Assembly: GCF_003762905.1 (NCBI RefSeq) | Contig: NZ_RJKS01000001.1 | Location: 558,001 to 622,000 of the forward strand | Direction of reading: 5' to 3' | Length of the DNA stretch: 64,000 nt | Origin: Curtobacterium sp. ZW137 | GTDB taxonomy: Bacteria; Actinomycetota; Actinomycetes; Actinomycetales; Microbacteriaceae | In this document: piece by piece, positions 57,343 to 64,000 of the stretch | Numbering within the stretch: the first letter of the stretch is position 1 | How the letters are laid out: each line of letters opens with the position of its first letter | Position numbers and translations under genes: made by a program | The notes under the pieces: model-generated | What the model was told of the DNA's origin: nothing | Seen by the model: only the letters and a program-made list of their open reading frames with translations | The model's database searches: none

Positions 57343-59397
57343 ATGCGTCAGTGGCGTCGTCGTCGAGTGTTCGTGGCCGGGTTGACCGGGATCGTCCTCG
57401 GAGCAGGGCTCGCACTGGGGGGAGCGACCAGCGCATCCGCGGCAACGACGGGGCACTGGGGTGACTTCACCGTCAGCGGCACCAACAAGGCGTACACGGG
57501 GACGATGACGATGCCCGGGTTCCCGGACACCACGTTCACGTCGAACTCCCGCCAGACGACCGTGATCAGCGGTGCGTCGACGTGGCAGGGCTCGTCGACC
57601 GGCCCCGGTGGCCGCTACGGCTCGAGCCGCGGGAACACCTACATCAACCAGCGCCCGAACAGCGACTCGCCCACCGCGGCCGCGGCGTCGACGACGACCT
57701 ACACGTTCGCGACGCCGACGCCCGCCGGCAGCTGGTCGTTCGTCCTCGGGGACATCGACGCCGACCAGGCGACGATCACCGCCACGGTGCAGGGCGGCGG
57801 GGTGGCGACCGGAGCCCAGCTCGGCTACCAGGGCTCCTACAACTCGTGCTCCACCGTCTCGGTCGGCGGATGGTCCTGCCCCGCCGACCCGGGCAACGTG
57901 CCCGCCGGGTCGGACGTCCCGTCGTACAACGTGTCCTCGACGGCCGGGCTGCTCGTCGGCAACGTCCAGGCGAACGACACCTCCGGCGCCACCGCCTGGT
58001 TCACGCCGACGGTCCCGCTCGACTCACTGACCGTCACGTACCAGGCGCGCAGCGGGTTCCCCGTCTACCAGACCTGGTTCGCCTCCCGGACGGCGGCGCT
58101 CACCGGCACCGCCACGCTCGACGGCACCCCGATCCCCGGCGCGACGGTCACCGTCACGGCGCCGCGCGGGACCGTGTACACGACGACCACCGCGGCCGAC
58201 GGCACGTACTCGTTCCCGTCGCTCCCGCAGATCGCCGGGTACACCGTGGTGGTCACGCCACCGGAGGGGGCGACTCTTGCGACGGCGCCCGGCCCGGTGA
58301 CGCTCGACGGCACGGACGGGACCGCGAGCTTCGCGTTCACCGCGCCGACTGGCACGACGTCGGTGATCGGCACCGTCGTCGACGAGGACAACCGCCACCC
58401 CGTGGCCGACGTCCCGATCGTCATCATCGACCCGTCCGACGGGTCGACCCTCGTCGAGACCACGACGAACAGCGACGGGGTCTACACCGCCTCCGGGCTG
58501 CCCGCCGAGACCGAACTCGGCGTCTCCGTCGGTGGAGCCGACCCCGTCGTGATCACCACCGGCGAAGCGGGTGCAGCGCCGGTCGAACCCGACCCGATCG
58601 TCGCGCCGGCCGCCGCGGTCGCGACGATCTCCGGCACCGTCACGCTCGACGGGGCTCCGGTGGCGGCGGGGACTGTCGTCGAGCTGCTCGACGGCACAAC
58701 CGTCGTCGGGAGCACCATCACCGCGGCCGACGGCTCGTACTCGTTCACAACTGTCCCCGGCGGCTACACGGTCCGGACCGTCACCCCCGCTGACGGGGCC
58801 ACCGGACTCGTCTCGCGTCCCGCCGACGCGACCTCGGGGTCCGCGACCGTCGACTTCCCGTTCACGTCCCCGGTCGCCCCCGTCCCCGTCACCGTGTCCC
58901 AGCCGGGCACCGTGACGGACTCGAACGGCGATCCCGCTGCGGGCATCCCCGTCACGGCCACCCCGACGGACCCGGAGGCCGGCGCTCCCGTCACCACCAC
59001 GACGGGCGCCGACGGGAGGTTCACGCTCACCGGCCTCGCCGCGGAGACGGAGTACACGATCGTCGCGGGCACGGGCTCGCGCGCCGGTGATCCCGTGACG
59101 ATCACGACGCCCGCCACCGGTTCGGGCGTGCCGCTCGCCCTCGTGGTCCCGGCCGCCGCGGTGACCCCGCCGCCGACGTCCACCCCGACGCCGACGCCCA
59201 CGCCGACGTCGTCACCGACCACGGTGCCGGTGTCCTCGTCGGGCGGTGGCTCCGGGTCCACCGGTGCCCTGGCGTACACGGGCGCCGACATCGGCCCGGC
59301 GGCCATCGCGGCCGGCGTGCTGGTGCTCCTCGGTGCCGGGCTGCTCACCTTCCGGGCCGCGCGCAACCGCCGCCGCACGGAGCACTTGCAGGACTGA
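57343..59397 (+). CDS. LAXTG-anchored surface protein with Cna-B/CarboxypepD-reg repeats
   Basis: 684 residues. Signal peptide (MRQWRRRRVFVAGLTGIVLG, ASA cleavage near 34); an N-terminal beta-rich adhesin-like domain (about 35-245) with two cysteines; four repeated beta-sandwich domains (about 248-610) with the recurring TLDGTPIPGATVTV / ADGTYSFPSLP pattern of SpaA/Cna-B stalk modules; a Thr/Pro/Ser linker; sorting signal LAYTG, a hydrophobic helix and RRRTEHLQD. It should be anchored to the wall by a class E sortase. GGGGAG precedes the ATG, and TAGCCT (57293-57298) is the likely -10. Confidence 0.9.
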   Translation: MRQWRRRRVFVAGLTGIVLGAGLALGGATSASAATTGHWGDFTVSGTNKAYTGTMTMPGFPDTTFTSNSRQTTVISGASTWQGSSTGPGGRYGSSRGNTYINQRPNSDSPTAAAASTTTYTFATPTPAGSWSFVLGDIDADQATITATVQGGGVATGAQLGYQGSYNSCSTVSVGGWSCPADPGNVPAGSDVPSYNVSSTAGLLVGNVQANDTSGATAWFTPTVPLDSLTVTYQARSGFPVYQTWFASRTAALTGTATLDGTPIPGATVTVTAPRGTVYTTTTAADGTYSFPSLPQIAGYTVVVTPPEGATLATAPGPVTLDGTDGTASFAFTAPTGTTSVIGTVVDEDNRHPVADVPIVIIDPSDGSTLVETTTNSDGVYTASGLPAETELGVSVGGADPVVITTGEAGAAPVEPDPIVAPAAAVATISGTVTLDGAPVAAGTVVELLDGTTVVGSTITAADGSYSFTTVPGGYTVRTVTPADGATGLVSRPADATSGSATVDFPFTSPVAPVPVTVSQPGTVTDSNGDPAAGIPVTATPTDPEAGAPVTTTTGADGRFTLTGLAAETEYTIVAGTGSRAGDPVTITTPATGSGVPLALVVPAAAVTPPPTSTPTPTPTPTSSPTTVPVSSSGGGSGSTGALAYTGADIGPAAIAAGVLVLLGAGLLTFRAARNRRRTEHLQD

Positions 59398-59442
59398 CGC
59401 GGGCGCTGCGCTGCGTCCCGCCCCACGCACCGCACGAGGTGT

Positions 59443-59480
59443 TCGACACGGCACCACGGGATCCCGTGGTGCCGTGTCGA
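59443..59480. terminator. 38-bp perfect palindrome after the LAXTG gene
   Basis: TCGACACGGCACCACGGGA and its exact reverse complement meet at 59461/59462 with no spacer. It lies 46 bp after the surface-protein stop and can act as terminator, or as a cruciform/REP-type element. Confidence 0.75.
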
Positions 59481-59581
59481 TTCCGTGGCGCGCTGCCGTC
59501 GCGGCGGCGGTAGTGGTCGTGGTGGTCATGGTGGCGGTGGCGGTGGCGGTCGTGGTGGCCGCGGTGGTCGTGGCGCCGCGC

Positions 59582-59712
59582 GGGTCGTTGCGCACGCGGA
59601 ACGACGAGTGCGCTGTCGTACGACAGCGCACTCGTCGCTGCCCCGCGTGCGCAACGACCCGCGTGCGCAACGAACGACATGGCCGCTGTCGTACGACAGC
59701 GACCATGTCGTT
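59582..59712. repeat. Nested palindromes sharing CGCTGTCGTACGACAGCG
   Basis: Hairpin A: an outer stem 59582-59599 / 59643-59660 encloses a 36-bp perfect palindrome (59602-59637). Hairpin B: AACGACATGG (59673-59682) / CCATGTCGTT (59703-59712) encloses an 18-bp palindrome (59684-59701). Both have the same core CGCTGTCGTACGACAGCG, and CGCGTGCGCAACGA is directly repeated between them. The 391-bp stretch 59398-59788 otherwise holds only a GTG-rich low-complexity tract and no supportable gene. Confidence 0.85.
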
Positions 59713-59788
59713 CCGCATCAGTCCCCGAGCCCGCCGCGCCTCCCGCGCCGCCCTGCCCCGCGCCCGAGCCCGCGCCCGCGCGCCCGCG

Positions 59789-61153
59789 TCAGCGCACGCG
59801 CCGCGTCCGCTGCGCGCCCGTCACCGTGGCGACGGACCCCGTCATCGTCTGGATCGCCCGGGTGATCACCGGCATGGACGTGGTGACGACGGCGAGCGAG
59901 GACGTGATCGCCTCGATCGAGGACGTCGACAGGTGCGACTGGTGCGCCGAGTGCACCGGGAAGCCCCGGCGTGCCGCGACGACCACGCCGAGCGACCCGA
60001 GCAGCACGAGGGCCCCGGCCAGGGGGAGCGTCTGCATCCCGGACAGCCCGAGCACCTGCCCGCCGATCGCCGCACCGCCCGCGATGCCGATGTTCGACGC
60101 ACCGTTGACCAGCGCGCCCGCGATGTCGGGGGAGACGCCCCCGGTGCGGATCGCGGCAGCCATGAAGAGCGTGCCCGTCGTGCCGTTCGCTGCCATCCAG
60201 ACGCCGGCGACCACCATCGTGCCGATGAGGGACCCGTGGACGAACGGCAGTGCTGCGAAGGCAGCGGCCATCGTGGCGACGGCCGCGATGAGCGTCTGCC
60301 GCGGCGCCTTGTCGACGAACATGCCGGCGAGCCACAGGCCGATCACGCCGGTGCCGCCGAGCACGAGGAGCGCGCCGCTGACCATCCCGGACGCGAGTCC
60401 GGCGTCGATCACGTACGGCCCGATGTACGTGTACACGATGTAGTGCCCGGCGAACAGGAGCAGGTCGGCGACGACCACGGCGAGGAGCCCGGTCCGCGCC
60501 CAGGCCTTCGGGGAGCCGATGTGCGGGGACGACGTCCCGCGGACGGACGGCAGGAACACGAACGCGACGACGGCGAGTGCTGCGGCGCAGAGCGCGACGG
60601 CGCCGACGGCGGGACGCCACCCGATGGACTGCCCGACCCCGGTCGCGAGCGGCACCCCGACGACGAACCCGAGCGAGCTGCCGGAGTACACGAACGCGAT
60701 GGCGCGCCCGGCGAGCCGCGGCGGCACGATCCGGGTGGCGTACGCGGAGGCGACCGAGAAGAAGAGCGCGTGGGCGACACCGCCGACGACCCGCCCGGCG
60801 CAGACCACGGCGAACGACGGCGCGAGCGCGACCATCAGGTTCGAGACGGCGTACCCGACGAGGGTCGCGACGAGCACGGCCTTCCGTGGGAGCCGCGCGG
60901 TGAGCGAGGTGAGGGGCAGTGCGAGCAGCGCGACGGCCGCGGCGTAGACGGTGATGACGATGCCCATGGTCGACTCGGTGACGCCGAGGTCGGAGCTCAT
61001 CGTCCCGAGCAGCCCGACGGGCATGAGCTCGGTGGTGATCGCGAAGAACGTGGCGAGGCCGAGGACGGCGATGCCGACGATCGACTTCGAGGTCAGGACG
61101 GTGGTCGAGACGGACGACGTGGTCGTGGTGATGGACGCGGTGTTCGTGGACAC
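59789..61153 (-). CDS. Major facilitator superfamily drug/sugar efflux transporter
   Basis: 454 residues, twelve helices. FFAITTELMPVGLLGTMSSD resembles the first helix region of the DHA1 (AraJ/SotB-like) group. The loop 2-3 motif TARLPRKAVLVATLVGYAVS and the symmetric second half with GMFVDKAPRQTLIAAVATM support it. The N-terminus is Ser/Thr-rich and the last about 50 residues form an unusual hydrophilic tail ending TRRVR. GTG 61153 was chosen because GAGGAGG lies 8 nt upstream. Substrate unknown. Confidence 0.88.
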   Translation of the reverse strand: MSTNTASITTTTSSVSTTVLTSKSIVGIAVLGLATFFAITTELMPVGLLGTMSSDLGVTESTMGIVITVYAAAVALLALPLTSLTARLPRKAVLVATLVGYAVSNLMVALAPSFAVVCAGRVVGGVAHALFFSVASAYATRIVPPRLAGRAIAFVYSGSSLGFVVGVPLATGVGQSIGWRPAVGAVALCAAALAVVAFVFLPSVRGTSSPHIGSPKAWARTGLLAVVVADLLLFAGHYIVYTYIGPYVIDAGLASGMVSGALLVLGGTGVIGLWLAGMFVDKAPRQTLIAAVATMAAAFAALPFVHGSLIGTMVVAGVWMAANGTTGTLFMAAAIRTGGVSPDIAGALVNGASNIGIAGGAAIGGQVLGLSGMQTLPLAGALVLLGSLGVVVAARRGFPVHSAHQSHLSTSSIEAITSSLAVVTTSMPVITRAIQTMTGSVATVTGAQRTRRVR

Positions 61154-61300
61154 GGGGCTGACCTCCTCAGGACGTGGTGGAGCGCGCGACGGGGACGTCA
61201 CGTCGGCGACACCACGACCGGGTCGGTCGGGCTGTGCGCGCTCGCTGTGGGTGTGCGGGTGGGTGGTACGTGGTCACTCCACGGCGAGTGCGATCAATCC

Positions 61301-61329
61301 AGTGTTGCACGCGACTCCGCGATTGTCAC
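61301..61329 (-). promoter_or_regulatory. Candidate promoter of the MFS gene
   Basis: Minus strand GTGACA (61329-61324), 17 bp, then AACACT (61306-61301), in the locally AT-richer part of the 312-bp gap 61154-61465. The rest of that gap holds only a GGCACCCG short tandem run (61409-61430). Confidence 0.35.
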
Positions 61330-61465
61330 AGGAGCGCTCCAACGAATTCGCTGAGCGCGGACCGTGCGGACGCCGTGGAACGGACCGACCGCGCCGAACG
61401 CGCCACCGGGCACCCGGCACCCGGCACCCGCAAGCTCAGACCGCGCCACCGCGCACCCGGCACGC

Positions 61466-62356
61466 TCAGAACGAGTTCGTCACCGTCCCACGGACCCCGC
61501 CGCCCGAGAGGTTCACCGTCAATGTCCCGCTGAGCGACGACGCCGAGAGCGACACGGCACCGTGCAGCGCGTCCTCCCGCGGGTAGCACGCGCTCGTGGC
61601 CTGCAGCCGGTCCGCCGTCGCCACCAGGCAGATCGTCGAGCGGTCCGTCCCGACCCCGGCCCACACGTTCCACGGCGTCGCCGCGTCGTCCCCGCTCAGC
61701 GACCGGTTCGTGAACACGAGCCGCGTGGTGTGCAGGCTCACCGGTGCCTCGAGCGACCCGGGCAGCTGATCCGCGTACGTCTGCGGGGCGTCGAGCAGCT
61801 GCTGGAGCGTGATGGTACCGGCGGTCGGCGTGACCGACGGTGACGACGGGGCCACCGGGTGCACCGTCCCGATCGCCAGACCCGTCCCGAACGCGACGAC
61901 GACGGCCGCCGCGGCACCCCCGGCGAGCCACGGCCGCGCCCGCGCGCTCCGCACCACGCGCAGCACCCGTGGCCAGACCCGCGACCACCGACCGGTCGCC
62001 GGCTCGTGGAGCGGCTCCCGTTCACCGCCCTCGGACGGGAGGCCCGGATCACCTTCCGACGTCGGCTGCCGCTCCGGCGTGGGGTCGGCCTCCACTGCGG
62101 CGCGCACCTCCGCCGGTCGGCTCGCGTCCGCGCTCGGCGCATCCGAGGCCGTGCGTGCGGAGCGGGGCTCTGCGGGACCCGAGCGCGACGGGCGAGGGTC
62201 CACCGCCGCCGCGCGTGCAGGCCAGCGCCGTCCGGAGTCCAGGTCCGCGAGAGCGATCCGGGCGCGAGCGGCCTCTGCCTCGCTCGATCCCGAGCCCCAC
62301 GCGACGCGTTCCAGGCGCGCTCGTTCCAGGTCGGTGTCGCGGTCGTCCTCGGCCAT
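61466..62356 (-). CDS. Single-pass membrane protein of unknown function
   Basis: 296 residues. A long charged cytoplasmic part (about 1-135; MAEDDRDTDLERARLERVAW, then Pro/Ser/Glu-rich) is followed by one transmembrane helix (about 142-165, LAGGAAAAVVVAFGTGLAIG) and an extracytoplasmic domain (about 175-296) with LQQLLDAPQTYADQLPGSLE, two cysteines (CLVATADRLQATSACYPRED) and a beta-rich end. Not recognised; the layout resembles an anti-sigma-like or wall-sensing protein, but no zinc-binding or RskA motif is seen. GGGAG is 5 nt before the ATG. Confidence 0.72.
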   Translation of the reverse strand: MAEDDRDTDLERARLERVAWGSGSSEAEAARARIALADLDSGRRWPARAAAVDPRPSRSGPAEPRSARTASDAPSADASRPAEVRAAVEADPTPERQPTSEGDPGLPSEGGEREPLHEPATGRWSRVWPRVLRVVRSARARPWLAGGAAAAVVVAFGTGLAIGTVHPVAPSSPSVTPTAGTITLQQLLDAPQTYADQLPGSLEAPVSLHTTRLVFTNRSLSGDDAATPWNVWAGVGTDRSTICLVATADRLQATSACYPREDALHGAVSLSASSLSGTLTVNLSGGGVRGTVTNSF

Positions 62357-62476
62357 GCGCACTCCCGGTTCCCGGTCGCTGCTCTCTCTCGCGTTCAATG
62401 GTGGCACTCGGCGCCCCGGTGCGCGCACCGGATCGGCCGGTCGCACGCACCCAGTCCAGGGGAGTACGACGGCTCC

Positions 62477-62671
62477 ATGAGCGATGCACGCGAACCCGAC
62501 CCCGAGGTCCTCGAACCGGTCAGCCACGACGCGACCTCCGGCGAGGCCGACTACGTCGCGACGAACCCGGGCGGCAGCGGCACCGAGCGGCACAACCCCC
62601 TCCCGGAAGAGGAGCAGGGCCGCGGCACCGAGTACGACCCGGTCGACGAGGGCCCCGAGCACGAGGGCTGA
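62477..62671 (+). CDS. Small acidic disordered protein
   Basis: 64 residues, rich in D/E/G/P with no hydrophobic core: MSDAREPDPEVLEPVSHDAT, NPGGSGTERHNPLPEEEQGR. It is a typical small actinobacterial acidic protein of unknown function. TACGAC begins 12 bp before the ATG and there is no ribosome binding site, fitting the leaderless pattern. Convergent with the yidC-type gene, 6 bp apart. Confidence 0.7.
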   Translation: MSDAREPDPEVLEPVSHDATSGEADYVATNPGGSGTERHNPLPEEEQGRGTEYDPVDEGPEHEG

Positions 62672-62677
62672 CCGGCG

Positions 62678-63427
62678 CTACGCCAGCGCCCGCCGCAGGA
62701 CCGCGCGCTCGGCCAACGTCCACGCCGCGCTCGTGACGACGTAGAGCGCGGCCGCGAGCGGTGCGATCGCCGCGAACACGACCGTGACGAACGGCGCGAA
62801 CCGCCCGATCGCCGCCGTCGCCGCAGCCCCGGGCACGTCCGGCGCACCGTCTGCTCCGGGCACGGCAGCGGGGTTCCACCGCAGGTTCGCCCGCCGGGTC
62901 AGCTCGACGAGCACCACCAGCACCGCGAGGAGCAGCACCACGACCCAGGCGTGCACCCACAGCGGCGAGGTCACGACGGCGACGAAGGAGTGACCGAGCG
63001 GGATGCCGGCGAACGTCGCCTCGAGCAGCGTGTTCGTCGCGCCGGCGATGCTCGCGTGGGTGAACAGGGCGTAGAGCATCGACACGACCGGCGCCTGCGC
63101 GAGCACGGGCAGACACCCGGCGAGCGGTGACACCTGCTCGGCGGTGTAGAGCTCGCGCATCGCGCGCTGCAGTCGCTCGGCGTCCTTCCCGTGGCGCTTC
63201 CGCAGCGCGGCGACCTGTGGCGCGAGTCGACGGCGGTCCCGTTCGGCGCGGACCTGCAGCACGGACAGCGGGACGAGCACGGCCCGGACGGCGATGGTGA
63301 GGAGCACGACGGCGAGTGCGGCCCCGAGCGGTCCTGCGACGGGGGAGAGCGCCCCGGAGAGCGTGGCGAGCAGGTCGGCCCCGAGGTGCAGCAGGGGTCC
63401 GACGACGGGCAGGGTCGAGAGGTCCAT
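62678..63427 (-). CDS. YidC/Oxa1-family membrane insertase, accessory copy
   Basis: 249 residues. Five helices. LTIAVRAVLVPLSVLQVRAE and RDRRRLAPQVAALRKRHGKD form the first helix and the cytoplasmic coiled loop; the conserved Arg in AVRAVLVPL sits where the YidC groove arginine is expected. CLPVLAQAPVVSMLYALFTH follows. It lacks the long C-terminal tail of the main YidC and is not next to rnpA/oriC genes, so it is a second paralogue. Paired with DUF6412 upstream. Confidence 0.85.
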   Translation of the reverse strand: MDLSTLPVVGPLLHLGADLLATLSGALSPVAGPLGAALAVVLLTIAVRAVLVPLSVLQVRAERDRRRLAPQVAALRKRHGKDAERLQRAMRELYTAEQVSPLAGCLPVLAQAPVVSMLYALFTHASIAGATNTLLEATFAGIPLGHSFVAVVTSPLWVHAWVVVLLLAVLVVLVELTRRANLRWNPAAVPGADGAPDVPGAAATAAIGRFAPFVTVVFAAIAPLAAALYVVTSAAWTLAERAVLRRALA

Positions 63428-63484
63428 GACGTTCCGATCGATGAGGGTGACGGGGGTCGGCGAGCGACCCGGCACCGATCGGTG

Positions 63485-63769
63485 TCAGGTCGCGGGGACG
63501 ACTCCCGGTGCCCGCGGACGGGCGTGCCCCTCGGCGTCGGGGTGGCTCCACGCGATGCGCGTCACCAGGTCGAGCGGTCGGCGCCCGGGGATCCCGACGC
63601 GACCGGGTGCGACGCCCAGCACGAGCGCGAGCACCTGTGCGACGAGGACGGCGGCGGCGACCGCGGCGACCCCGAGGCCCGCCAGTGCGAGCATCGGCAG
63701 CGCGCCGGAGGCGGGGTCGACGAGGAGCAGCGCGGCGACGGCGCGCAGGAACACCTCGATGACGGCCAT
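63485..63769 (-). CDS. DUF6412 membrane protein
   Basis: 94 residues. Two helices (about 3-30, VIEVFLRAVAALLLVDPASG; about 32-52, AVAAAVLVAQVLALVLGVAP) and a soluble tail ending PLDLVTRIAWSHPDAEGHAR then PRAPGVVPAT. DUF6412 is commonly encoded beside a second YidC, as here, suggesting they work together. Gap to the yidC start is 57 bp on the same strand. A TACGCT element lies about 15 bp upstream of the ATG. Confidence 0.82.
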   Translation of the reverse strand: MAVIEVFLRAVAALLLVDPASGALPMLALAGLGVAAVAAAVLVAQVLALVLGVAPGRVGIPGRRPLDLVTRIAWSHPDAEGHARPRAPGVVPAT

Positions 63770-63834
63770 GGTCCGTTCAGCGTAGCCCCGCGTGCCGCTC
63801 GGGAGGAACGCCCTGGTCAGGGGATGATCACGAC

Positions 63835-64000
63835 ATGAGCGCAGGTTCCCCGAGCACCCCCGCCACGCTCGCGTTGGAGCGCGCCGGGGTCCCCTTCACC
63901 CCGCACGTCTACGAACACCACGAGACGGCGACCAACTTCGGGGAAGAGGCCGCAGCCGCGCTGGGACTCCGCGAGGAGCAGGTCTTCAAGACCCTCGTGG
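63835..64000 (+). CDS. YbaK/EbsC-type aminoacyl-tRNA deacylase, N-terminal part
   Basis: Partial, running off the window after 55 codons. STPATLALERAGVPFTPHVY, EHHETATNFGEEAAAALGL and REEQVFKTLV match the start of YbaK family Cys-tRNA(Pro)/Cys-tRNA(Cys) deacylases, which edit mischarged tRNAs. The FKTL segment is the usual active-site lysine region. No Shine-Dalgarno sequence; GATGAT begins exactly 12 bp before the ATG. Confidence 0.88.
   Translation, partial: MSAGSPSTPATLALERAGVPFTPHVYEHHETATNFGEEAAAALGLREEQVFKTLV

Noticed and set aside
59212..59718. Minus-strand Thr-rich ORF across the palindromes
   Set aside because: Formed by the GTG-rich tract and palindromes; no start signal or recognisable domain, and it overlaps the real surface-protein gene.

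Overview
The window is high-GC DNA from an actinobacterium. The best fit is a Microbacteriaceae-type genome, with Curtobacterium or a near relative plausible but not proven. The evidence is strong G/C preference at third codon positions, many GTG starts, numerous apparently leaderless genes, LAXTG (class E sortase) surface proteins, and actinobacterial families such as DUF6325, DUF6458, DUF6412, DUF6510 and a CmtR-type metal sensor. I see no integrase, transposase, CRISPR array or phage gene.

Layout. 1-1.7 kb: the end of a Wadjet (JetABCD-type) anti-plasmid operon, with the jetB start and a complete jetA carrying an unusual Gln/His tract. 1.8-2.6 kb: four tRNA genes (Val-CAC on the minus strand; Gly-GCC, Cys-GCA and Val-GAC on the plus strand). 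2.6-3.6 kb: a cadmium/lead-type sensor (CmtR-like) with a cation efflux protein. 3.7-28.4 kb: an envelope and stress region with DUF1269, DUF6458, DUF6325, SHOCT, three GAP-type membrane proteins, an AI-2E-type exporter, two SulP transporters, MscS, a DUF1254/DUF1214 protein, a HAD hydrolase, a LAXTG beta-helix surface protein, a formylglycine-generating enzyme and a large MalT/LAL-type LuxR regulator. 28.5-31.6 kb: a LysM lipoprotein, a second identical tRNA-Gly, and a molybdopterin oxidoreductase / ferredoxin reductase / DUF6510 operon. 31.8-39.7 kb: an overlapping-gene operon for peptide import and hydrolysis with its TetR regulator. 39.7-40.8 kb: iron-related SIP-domain protein and Dps. 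41.0-53.4 kb: a heptose-nucleotide and glycosyltransferase cluster (GmhA, GmhB, two HldE-type fusions, three GT9, two other glycosyltransferases, aldehyde dehydrogenase, SDR). 53.4-64 kb: PRC-barrel protein, SGNH lipase, universal stress protein, alpha/beta hydrolase, NUDIX, a second LAXTG protein, MFS transporter, a second YidC with DUF6412, and the start of a YbaK-type deacylase.

Main discovery. Ten copies of the dyad TCACCC-N5-GGGTGA (two perfect, six with 11/12 bases, two with 10/12) lie upstream of start codons between 4.6 and 28.4 kb. A -10-like hexamer begins 31 bp (range 31-33) from each dyad centre. That places the dyad near -43, the position of a LuxR-type class II activator site. 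The sites serve eleven promoters, including a ten-gene operon (14006-21849) and both sides of the luxR/FGE intergenic region. I infer an undescribed envelope-stress regulon driven by the LuxR-family ATPase at 22144-24672, with autoregulation. The block lies between two identical, directly repeated tRNA-Gly genes 27.5 kb apart.

Limits: all functions are read by eye from motifs and family knowledge. No database search, alignment or structure prediction was run.
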